From: Syntrophaceae bacterium UBA7544
GTDB taxonomy: Bacteria; Desulfobacterota; Syntrophia; Syntrophales; Smithellaceae
Assembly: GCA_002479215.1 (NCBI GenBank)
Contig: DLME01000008.1
Coordinates: forward strand, 1 to 6,402
Length of the DNA: 6,402 nt
Direction: 5' to 3'
Positions 1 through 5,163 of this stretch are shown here, piece by piece. Position 1 is the stretch's first letter. Each line of letters begins with the position of its first letter. The notes under the pieces are model-generated. The model was not told the DNA's origin and did not search any database. It saw only the letters and a program-made list of their open reading frames with translations. The position numbers and the translations under genes were made by a program.

Positions 1-12
1 GGTGTGATTCTT

Positions 13-30
13 TTCCCCATTCTTGGGGAA
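13..30. repeat. Short inverted repeat near the left window edge
   Basis: TTCCCC and GGGGAA (13-18 and 25-30) form a 6-bp perfect stem around a 6-base loop. No T-run follows on either strand beyond the few Ts at 11-14, so it is not a convincing terminator. It runs into GGAATCTGGATCCCGC (27-42), which recurs in a near-identical form at 3109-3125. The stretch 1-124 holds no coding region I can support, and the gene to the left lies outside the window. Confidence 0.35.
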
Positions 31-75
31 TCTGGATCCCGCCTGGCTATTCTAACAGCTATACCCGACATGGGC

Positions 76-104
76 TTTATATGTAGGTTGTAGATGTGTA
101 CAAT
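76..104 (+). promoter_or_regulatory. Candidate sigma-70 promoter for the MFS transporter gene
   Basis: TTTATA (76-81) and TACAAT (99-104) are separated by 17 bp. The -10 matches the consensus at five of six positions and the -35 at four of six. Transcription would start near 110-112, leaving a very short leader that holds little more than the purine-rich ribosome-binding site at 114-120. The tight leader and moderate -35 keep this tentative. Confidence 0.35.
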
Positions 105-124
105 ACTAAAAAAGGGAGGGAATT

Positions 125-1420
125 ATGGAACAAAAAAAGTTTGAGGTAGGAGGGAAAAGGGCAACTTTCGTCCTGGTCATTTGTTGCATACTCTATTGCA
201 TCAACTGGATGGACCGTCAGGTCTTTTCGGTTGTGGCCGCGCCGATGATGAAGGATCTGGGTTTGACCAAAGCTCAGGTGGGCTGGATTCAGAACTTCTT
301 CATCTTGAGCATCGGTTTCTTTGCCCTGCCGGTTTCATACTTGGTTGACCGGTGGAGCAGGAGAAAGTCCATAAGCATCATGGCGATCTTATGGAGCATC
401 GCAACCTTTGCGACCGGCCTGGGCAGAAGTTTCACGAGCGTCCTGATCCCGCGGATCGGTGTCGGTGTCGGTGAGGCCGGATTTGGTCCCGGCGGAACCG
501 CGCTAATCGGCGCATCCTATAAGCCGGAAGAAAGGGGCCACAAGCTAAGCTATTTCAACATGTCCATCGCCGTAGGGGTCATTCTCGGCCTGGTCCTGGC
601 AGGATTTGTCGCCCAGAATTGGGGTTGGGCGGCGGCGTTTTTCTTTTTTGCCATCCCGGGCGTCATTTTCGGCATTATCGCCTTGTTCATGCAGGATTAC
701 CCAACAAGGCCGAAGGCGGAATCAGGGAACTTCTGGAAAAACTTCTTCACGCTTTGGAAGATTCCGACGCTCCGGTGGCTCTATGTCGGTTTCGGAATGC
801 ACATGATGGTGATCGTGACCGTCGCGCATTGGAACGTAACGCTCCTGGTCTACCGGTTTAACTTGAGCGTCGCTTGGGCCCCGACCATTATGGCGGTCAT
901 CCTTCTGGCTACCCTGTTCGCCTATCCCCTCGGCGGACGGCTTTGCGATCGATGGGAGAAAAGGAGTCCCGGCGGCAGGATGCGCTTCGCCGCGCTCTGC
1001 ACCTTCGGCGGCGCCGTATTCGCGGTGCTCTATTTCTATTTTGCGTTCATACTTTACACCGGAAAGCTTAACGAATGGGGTTTTCTGATGATCCTCGGAT
1101 TTCTATTCTACATACTGCACACCGTGGTCATTGCCGGTGTGGGCGGCGCGGTCGGGGCGACCACCCAGATGGTCGTGCCGGTGCATCTGAAATCGCTCTC
1201 TTTCGGCGTTGCCATGGCTGCGATGTATGGCTTGGGGGGTGGCTGGGGCTCGGGCATCGCCGGATCGATAGCGGATGCCATGGGGACGGGAAAGCCGGGC
1301 GACTGGTACGGGTTGACGATCGGTGTCATGATCGTCTGCACAGTAGCGATCCTCGGCCTGTTCTGCTGGCTGCGATCGGCTCACCATTATAAAAATGACA
1401 TTCAGAAAGTCCAACACTGA
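125..1420 (+). CDS. MFS transporter, spinster-like / anion:cation symporter-like subfamily
   Basis: This is a full-length major facilitator superfamily porter (431 residues; the family usually has 400-450) of the inner membrane, probably importing or exporting a small organic solute by proton or cation coupling. About twelve hydrophobic segments are visible, six on each side of a charged central loop (roughly residues 190-215). Helix 1 carries NWMDRQVFSVV (27-37), and DRWSRRK (75-81) is the motif A loop between helices 2 and 3. RIGVGVGEAGFGPGG (110-124) resembles the GVGEA motif of spinster-type porters. A second motif A-like loop, GGRLCDRWEKR (270-280), marks the C-terminal half. The ATG at 125 is preceded by GGGAGGG (114-120), which supports the start. 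Third codon positions are rich in G and C compared with the downstream genes. The substrate cannot be read from the sequence; the acyl-CoA ligase 110 bp downstream makes an organic acid a reasonable guess. Confidence 0.9.
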   Translation: MEQKKFEVGGKRATFVLVICCILYCINWMDRQVFSVVAAPMMKDLGLTKAQVGWIQNFFILSIGFFALPVSYLVDRWSRRKSISIMAILWSIATFATGLGRSFTSVLIPRIGVGVGEAGFGPGGTALIGASYKPEERGHKLSYFNMSIAVGVILGLVLAGFVAQNWGWAAAFFFFAIPGVIFGIIALFMQDYPTRPKAESGNFWKNFFTLWKIPTLRWLYVGFGMHMMVIVTVAHWNVTLLVYRFNLSVAWAPTIMAVILLATLFAYPLGGRLCDRWEKRSPGGRMRFAALCTFGGAVFAVLYFYFAFILYTGKLNEWGFLMILGFLFYILHTVVIAGVGGAVGATTQMVVPVHLKSLSFGVAMAAMYGLGGGWGSGIAGSIADAMGTGKPGDWYGLTIGVMIVCTVAILGLFCWLRSAHHYKNDIQKVQH

Positions 1421-1433
1421 TATCGATATAGTG
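1415..1433. repeat. Imperfect palindrome over the MFS stop codon
   Basis: CACT (1415-1418) and AGTG (1430-1433) flank the perfect palindrome ATATCGATAT (1420-1429), with one extra G at 1419. The element overlaps the TGA stop (1418-1420). It could be a weak hairpin or a protein-binding dyad; nothing else supports a function. Confidence 0.3.
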
Positions 1434-1450
1434 CTGTCCGGAAAATCAAT

Positions 1451-1468
1451 TTAGCATGAGCTTAGCAT
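1451..1468 (+). repeat. Tandem TTAGCAT heptamers
   Basis: TTAGCAT occurs at 1451-1457 and again at 1462-1468, 11 bp apart, or about one helical turn. The pair directly abuts the 14-bp hairpin at 1469-1502, upstream of the acyl-CoA ligase gene. The spacing fits a regulator binding one face of the DNA, but no promoter hexamers are clearly placed around it. Confidence 0.35.
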
Positions 1469-1502
1469 CCATCTCACCCGTTCTCCGAAACGGGTGAGAT
1501 GG
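1469..1502 (+). other. Strong intergenic hairpin without a U-tract
   Basis: CCATCTCACCCGTT (1469-1482) pairs perfectly with AACGGGTGAGATGG (1489-1502) around the 6-base loop CTCCGA, giving a 14-bp uninterrupted stem. No T-run follows on either strand, so it does not look like an intrinsic terminator. It ends 28 bases before the ligase ATG and just before its ribosome-binding site (AAGGGGG, 1514-1520). Plausible roles are mRNA processing or stabilisation between transporter and ligase, attenuation, or a REP-like palindrome. The structure is seen directly; the role is inferred. Confidence 0.55.
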
Positions 1503-1530
1503 ACATAATCCACAAGGGGGTAATACCTAG

Positions 1531-3036
1531 ATGAACATCGCTGAATTAGCTTTAAAAAATCAAGAAGTAGGAGAACATGTTAGTTATATCTTTGAGGGGC
1601 AGGAGATAACGAACATGCAGATGGACCGTGTCGCCAAGAAACTGGGCAATGCTCTCAAAAAATTGGGGGTGAAAAGGGGTGACCGTGTCATCATGCAGAT
1701 GCAGAACTGCCCGGAAGTCCTCCAGGCCTTTCAGGCCATCTGGAAAATAGGCGCTATAACTATCCCGATCAACTATCTGGTCGGTCAAGAAGAAATCAAT
1801 TTTATTTATAAGGACAGCGGGGCGAATACTATCATTACCTCCCCTGAACATCTCGACAAAGTAAAGATAGCACAATCCAAAGTTTCCGGAGTCAAAAACA
1901 TCATCATGGTTTCCGACAAAGAACACCCCGGTACACATTCCTTTAAGAAGCTTGTTGAAGAGAATTCAGATAAGCTTAAAATTGTTGCAACTGCCGACGA
2001 TGACGTTGCCGCCCTGATTTATACTTCCGGTACAACGGGCACCCCAAAGGGGGTCATGCTCACTCATTACGGTCTTTACTTCGTTGCCAAATGCCAACAG
2101 GATACGACCAACCTTCCGCAGGATCTGGTTACGATTGCCGTTCTGCCGCTTTGCCATTCTTTCGGGGTCGCCATGATGAACGGCGCCTTCCTCCGCTATC
2201 ACGGCAAAGTCGTCATTATGCGGCAGTTCAATCTCGAACATCTTTTCTCCAACATCCAAAAGTATAAGGTCCAGAGTGTCCCGGCCGTTCCTACCATGTA
2301 TGTCTATATGCTGCTGTTTCCTGACGCCGACAAGTATGATGTAAGCTCCGTTAAGAACTGGGTTAGCGGCTCGGCGCCGCTGTCCTTGGATACCTGGAAA
2401 CAGTTCAAGGAAAAATTCGGCGGCGAAATCGCCGAAGGATGGGGCCTGACCGAAGCCGGGGCCGGCAATGCCGGTCAATCCCATGTGGCCCTGAAGAAGC
2501 CCGGCTCCATAGGGATCCCCATGAAGGGAATGGAGATAAAGATCTTTGATAACAATGACAAGGAAGTACCCCAAGGTCAAGAGGGCGAAATAGTTCTCCG
2601 CGGGCCGATGGTCATGAAGGGCTACTGGAACCTGCCCGAGGCGACGGCCGAGGTGATCAAGAATGGCTGGCTCCATACGGGCGATATAGGTTACGTTGAT
2701 AAGGACGGCTACTTCTTTATCACTGACCGGAAGAAGGATATTATCATTAAGGGGGGCGAAAATATTTCGCCGCGGACGATTGAGGAAGTCCTCTACAGCC
2801 ATACCTGTATAGTCGAGGCGGCTGTTATCGGCATCAAGGACCCGGTCTATGGCGAAGATATTAAGGCCTTTGTGACATTGAAACCGGGGCAAACGGCGAC
2901 ACCGGAAGAAATCAAAGTGTACTGCGCAGGCAAGCTCAAGAAATTCTTCGTCCCCAAGGAAATCGTTATCATGTCTGCCCTCCCCAAAACGCTGGTGGGC
3001 AAGATTCTGAAGAAAGAATTGAGAAAACTGCAGTAG
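1531..3036 (+). CDS. AMP-dependent acyl-CoA synthetase/ligase (ANL superfamily)
   Basis: This enzyme activates a carboxylic acid through an acyl-adenylate to the CoA thioester, using ATP. It has no signal peptide or membrane segment and should be cytoplasmic. The 501 residues cover a complete ANL fold. The P-loop-like A3 motif YTSGTTGTPKG is at 164-174, GWGLTEAG (A5) at 303-310, HTGDIGY (A7, with the ribose-binding Asp) at 382-388, and the hinge DRKKDIIIKGGENISP (A8) at 399-414. PKTLVGKI (A10) at 485-492 supplies the catalytic Lys491. All core residues are intact. The ATG at 1531 has AAGGGGG (1514-1520) ten bases upstream, which is slightly far but usable. The MFS gene ends 110 bp upstream with no true terminator between them, so the two may be co-transcribed; a terminator follows the ligase. 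The overall pattern fits medium/long-chain or aryl acid:CoA ligases, but the substrate is not determinable. Confidence 0.93.
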   Translation: MNIAELALKNQEVGEHVSYIFEGQEITNMQMDRVAKKLGNALKKLGVKRGDRVIMQMQNCPEVLQAFQAIWKIGAITIPINYLVGQEEINFIYKDSGANTIITSPEHLDKVKIAQSKVSGVKNIIMVSDKEHPGTHSFKKLVEENSDKLKIVATADDDVAALIYTSGTTGTPKGVMLTHYGLYFVAKCQQDTTNLPQDLVTIAVLPLCHSFGVAMMNGAFLRYHGKVVIMRQFNLEHLFSNIQKYKVQSVPAVPTMYVYMLLFPDADKYDVSSVKNWVSGSAPLSLDTWKQFKEKFGGEIAEGWGLTEAGAGNAGQSHVALKKPGSIGIPMKGMEIKIFDNNDKEVPQGQEGEIVLRGPMVMKGYWNLPEATAEVIKNGWLHTGDIGYVDKDGYFFITDRKKDIIIKGGENISPRTIEEVLYSHTCIVEAAVIGIKDPVYGEDIKAFVTLKPGQTATPEEIKVYCAGKLKKFFVPKEIVIMSALPKTLVGKILKKELRKLQ

Positions 3037-3048
3037 GACGGCTTAGCA

Positions 3049-3096
3049 GGCAATCCGGCTCCCTCTTTTTCCAGCGAGGGAGCCTTGCCCTTTTAT
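3049..3096 (+). terminator. Intrinsic terminator after the acyl-CoA ligase gene
   Basis: GGCTCCCTC (3057-3065) pairs with GAGGGAGCC (3076-3084) around a 10-base loop. The stem extends by GGCAA (3049-3053) with TTGCC (3085-3089) across a 3-base bulge, and is followed by CTTTTAT. It starts 12 bases after the ligase stop and should separate the ligase from the membrane protein gene downstream. Confidence 0.8.
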
Positions 3097-3108
3097 ATGG
3101 TGATTTTT

Positions 3109-3125
3109 GGAATTCTGAATCCCGC
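3109..3125. repeat. Copy of a short dispersed sequence also found at 27-42
   Basis: GGAATTCTGAATCCCGC here matches GGAATCTGGATCCCGC at 27-42 apart from one inserted T and one substitution. Both copies lie in intergenic DNA. This may be a piece of a genome-wide intergenic repeat, but two short copies in one window are weak evidence. Confidence 0.3.
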
Positions 3126-3173
3126 GGACTTGTATTTTATCCACAGGCAAGGTCGCTTACCTACATTAAGAAA

Positions 3174-3212
3174 ACAGAGTGCACATTGAAATAGATTGAT
3201 ACTCTACTCTGT
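3174..3212. repeat. Spaced inverted repeat ACAGAGT/ACTCTGT
   Basis: ACAGAGT (3174-3180) and ACTCTGT (3206-3212) are perfect 7-bp inverted arms 25 bases apart, and ACTCT also occurs at 3201-3205. They surround TTGATA (3196-3201), which with TATTTA (3219-3224) at 17-bp spacing is the best, though weak, promoter-like pair upstream of the membrane protein gene. Confidence 0.25.
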
Positions 3213-3232
3213 ATGTGGTATTTACATGCCCA

Positions 3233-3249
3233 TCTTTGAAATTCAAAGA
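3233..3249. promoter_or_regulatory. Operator-like 17-bp palindrome upstream of the membrane protein gene
   Basis: TCTTTGAAATTCAAAGA is an 8-1-8 perfect palindrome centred at 3241. It sits 41 bases before the ATG at 3291 and just downstream of a weak candidate promoter (TTGATA 3196-3201, TATTTA 3219-3224). A repressor bound here would cover the expected transcription start. As RNA it could also fold only as a tight hairpin, which is less likely. No regulator gene is present in the window. Confidence 0.35.
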
Positions 3250-3290
3250 ATAGTCCTTGAGAAATTTAAAAAAACTAGGAGGGGAAGACT

Positions 3291-3809
3291 ATGCTAAAGT
3301 TTAACCGCAACAGACTTATTTTCGGATTGTTTCTAATTATACTTGTAGCGATAGGTTATTTGGCAATGGAGGCATTGCAAGTACCCACCTGGCCGGCATT
3401 TATGGTGCTGATTTTCTTCCTGATGGCCAAGGGTGATAAGAAAACCGCTCTTCCAATCCTGGTAGGCGGCACCGTCGGAATCCTCTTTCTGGTTGTAGCT
3501 AAGTTTTTCGTTATGGGCGTTGGACCGAGCATAGGACTGGGCACGGCAAAATTGATCTTTATTCTGCTTGTGGTTTATGTCATCGTCGCTTTTGCTGAAA
3601 TTATTCCGATCTTCGTGAACATTTACAGCTTCATGTTCTTCCTCATCGCCGCTCTGGCCACCAACGTTCCCAATCCAAATCCCAAAATGGCTCCGTTTTT
3701 ATGGATTGGAGTTTTACTCATTGGCGGCGGATTATTTGTTCTCGGCATCATAGGCATCTACAAGATCTTAACCGCGATCGTACTGAAGAAAGTCGCCAAG
3801 GCCAAATAA
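3291..3809 (+). CDS. Small multi-helix inner-membrane protein, possibly DUF1097-like
   Basis: This 172-residue protein is almost entirely hydrophobic, with about five or six membrane helices (roughly residues 8-28, 33-46, 53-75, 83-105, 107-125 and 136-160), a basic start (MLKFNRNR) and a basic tail (LKKVAKAK), which suggests both ends face the cytoplasm if the helix number is even. The PTWPAFMVLIFFLMAKGDKK stretch (32-51), then a glycine-containing helix and a later IIPIFVNIYSFMFFLIAALA stretch, recalls the layout of DUF1097 proteins such as E. coli YcdZ, but this is a resemblance from memory only. No catalytic residues or transporter signature are evident. The ATG is well supported by AGGAGGGG (3277-3284) six bases upstream. 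Terminators before and after suggest a single-gene unit. Its function is unknown; a permease subunit or small solute channel are alternatives. Confidence 0.8.
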   Translation: MLKFNRNRLIFGLFLIILVAIGYLAMEALQVPTWPAFMVLIFFLMAKGDKKTALPILVGGTVGILFLVVAKFFVMGVGPSIGLGTAKLIFILLVVYVIVAFAEIIPIFVNIYSFMFFLIAALATNVPNPNPKMAPFLWIGVLLIGGGLFVLGIIGIYKILTAIVLKKVAKAK

Positions 3810-3834
3810 AGAAATTATTGGATTAAATTTTTAA

Positions 3835-3868
3835 AATAAAAGGGGTCAATTTTCTGACCCCTTTTATT
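3835..3868 (+). terminator. Intrinsic terminator after the small membrane protein gene
   Basis: AATAAAAGGGGTCA (3835-3848) pairs perfectly with TGACCCCTTTTATT (3855-3868) around the 6-base loop ATTTTC. The GC-rich core GGGGTCA/TGACCCC followed by TTTTATTAAT is a classic terminator, and the matching A-run on the 5' side makes it potentially bidirectional. It begins 26 bases after the stop at 3809. Confidence 0.85.
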
Positions 3869-3936
3869 AATCCTCAGACAGATTTATGATGAGCATTTAT
3901 CACGGCAATACGGCTTCTGCGGCCTTAGGCCTTATA

Positions 3937-3964
3937 TCGAGCGGGTGACACACCGCTATCTCGA
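3937..3964 (+). other. Possible stem-loop in the leader of the oxidoreductase gene
   Basis: GCG and GTG (3941-3947, one bulged G) pair with CACCGC (3951-3956) around an ACA loop, and outer TCGA arms (3937-3940, 3961-3964) can pair across a TATC bulge. GGCCTTAGGCC (3921-3931) forms a second small hairpin just upstream. The whole interval 3869-4044 is non-coding. I did not recognise a known riboswitch, and no convincing promoter pair was found, although TACAAT occurs at 4001-4006. Confidence 0.3.
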
Positions 3965-3999
3965 GGCAGCCTGTCCCGCACCTGATACTGAGGCAACCT
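3963..3999 (+). repeat. Direct repeat GAGGCAGCCT / GAGGCAACCT
   Basis: GAGGCAGCCT (3963-3972) and GAGGCAACCT (3990-3999) match at nine of ten positions and start 27 bp apart, upstream of the oxidoreductase gene. They could be regulator half-sites or part of the leader structure; nothing else supports a role. Confidence 0.25.
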
Positions 4000-4044
4000 C
4001 TACAATGGCTTTGCCCAAGCACACTTCTTTCCAAGGAGAAAATT

Positions 4045-5094
4045 ATGTTCAAAACAAGAATGACTCAGATGTTCGGAATTGAGCATCCCATTATGCTCGC
4101 CGGTATGAACTGGATTACAGAACCGAAACTGGTATCGGCGGTATGCAATGCCGGAGGCTTAGGCATACTGGCTATAGCGCGATGCACTCCTAAAGAAACG
4201 AAGGAAAATATCCGCCAGTTAAAAGATATGACCGATAAGCCCTTCGGGATAAATCAGATTTTGGTCGGCCCCGGGGCAAAGGAAAATATTACCGTGGCGA
4301 TTGAAGAAAAGGTGCCCATCATCAATTATTCACTGGGTAAGCCCTGGTTTGTCAACGATGTACATGCCTATGGAGGCAAAGTGGTAGGAACGATTGCCAT
4401 CGCCAAACATGCCACGAAAGCTGTCCAACTAGGCTGTGATGCTCTGGTGGTAACCGGTCACGAAGCGGCGGCGCACGGCGCGGCGGCTACCTCCATGGTT
4501 CTGATTCCTCTGGTGGCCAGCATGGTGAAGGTGCCTTTAATCGCGGCGGGAGGATTTTACGATGGCCGGGGATTAGCGGCGGCGTTGGCTTTAGGGGCAG
4601 ACGGTATTTCCATGGGTAGCCGTTTTATGGTAGTCAAAGAAAGCATGGTTCATGAAAACTTCAAGCGTTTGTGCATCCAGGCAACGGAGCAAGACACTCT
4701 CTACGATAATGTGTTCGACGGAATGGACGGCCGTGTGCTGAAAACAAAGGAAGCGGAAGCAATGATGAAACGCGGTTTTCCGCTCATCGCAGCCATCAAG
4801 GGAGCGCTTCTGGTCAAACGTTTGATGAATCTATCCTTTTTGAAATTTATGGGTGTCAGCATGGAAATGTTAAGGGCTGAAGAAGGTCATCCGCTTATGG
4901 TGCTCGCCCGTCAGGCTGTGGGAAATATGAAGCATCTGAAGGCTCTTAACGAAGGCGATGTGGAAGGCGGCATCCTCTTTGCCGGCCAGTGCTGCGGCGG
5001 TATCACAGATATACCCACTACAAAAGAACTTATGGGCCGCATTATCAGCGAGGCGGAAGCGACTTTGGCTAAACTAAATACACTGAAAGTGTAA
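4045..5094 (+). CDS. Nitronate monooxygenase / FabK-like FMN-dependent oxidoreductase (COG2070 family)
   Basis: This is a TIM-barrel flavoenzyme of the 2-nitropropane dioxygenase family (349 residues, typical length) and is cytoplasmic. Members oxidise alkyl nitronates, act as enoyl-ACP reductases (FabK), or are uncharacterised NAD(P)H:flavin oxidoreductases. The N-terminal strand FGIEHPIMLAGMNWIT (10-25) and NAGGLGILA (35-43) form the first barrel turns. VTGHEAAAHG (136-145) holds the expected active-site His (His144). PLIAAGGFYDGRGLAAALALG (164-184) and ISMGSRF (188-194) are the usual FMN phosphate-binding loops, and AGQCCGGITDI (313-323) is the C-terminal family motif. The central loop reads EAAAHG where FabK-type enzymes usually have EAGGH. 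AAGGAG (4033-4038) six bases upstream fixes the ATG. A terminator precedes the gene, so it has its own transcript. Neighbouring acyl-CoA ligase context hints at acid metabolism, but the substrate is unresolved. Confidence 0.88.
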   Translation: MFKTRMTQMFGIEHPIMLAGMNWITEPKLVSAVCNAGGLGILAIARCTPKETKENIRQLKDMTDKPFGINQILVGPGAKENITVAIEEKVPIINYSLGKPWFVNDVHAYGGKVVGTIAIAKHATKAVQLGCDALVVTGHEAAAHGAAATSMVLIPLVASMVKVPLIAAGGFYDGRGLAAALALGADGISMGSRFMVVKESMVHENFKRLCIQATEQDTLYDNVFDGMDGRVLKTKEAEAMMKRGFPLIAAIKGALLVKRLMNLSFLKFMGVSMEMLRAEEGHPLMVLARQAVGNMKHLKALNEGDVEGGILFAGQCCGGITDIPTTKELMGRIISEAEATLAKLNTLKV

Positions 5095-5121
5095 CATCGA
5101 AAAAGAAAGCGATAAAATAAT

Positions 5122-5151
5122 GAAAGTGCAGATATTCTTTCCTGCACTTTC
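5122..5151 (-). terminator. Terminator hairpin between the convergent genes, best oriented for rsmI
   Basis: GAAAGTGCAG (5122-5131) pairs perfectly with CTGCACTTTC (5142-5151) around a 10-base loop. On the - strand the stem is followed by ATTATTTTATC, a T-rich tail that suits rsmI, which ends 13 bases away. On the + strand the tail (CAGTTAAAC) is poor, so termination of the oxidoreductase transcript here is less sure. A smaller hairpin, TACACT-GAA-AGTGTA (5079-5093), overlaps the oxidoreductase stop codon. Confidence 0.6.
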
Positions 5152-5163
5152 CAGTTAAACATA

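Noticed and set aside
619..1417. Overlapping alternative frames on both strands within the MFS gene
   Set aside because: They are arginine- and proline-rich translations typical of out-of-frame reading of a GC-rich gene, while the main frame has clear membrane helices and MFS motifs.
1552..1938. - strand open frame of 128 codons opposite the ligase N-terminus
   Set aside because: Antisense to conserved coding sequence, with no domain pattern of its own.
1966..2892. Long - strand open frame of 308 codons inside the ligase gene
   Set aside because: It is antisense to a ligase with all ANL motifs intact, its translation has no recognisable family motifs, and no ribosome-binding site was needed to explain it. 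It is a shadow frame.
3196..3224. TTGATA-17 bp-TATTTA as a promoter for the small membrane protein gene
   Set aside because: The -10 matches the consensus at only three of six positions, so it is mentioned as context for the palindrome but not listed as a promoter.
3921..3999. Possible riboswitch or small RNA in the oxidoreductase leader
   Set aside because: The stems are short and bulged, and the sequence matches no riboswitch consensus I know, so no RNA gene is called.
4001..4006. TACAAT as a -10 box for the oxidoreductase gene
   Set aside because: No acceptable -35 lies 16-18 bp upstream (the bases there are GC-rich).
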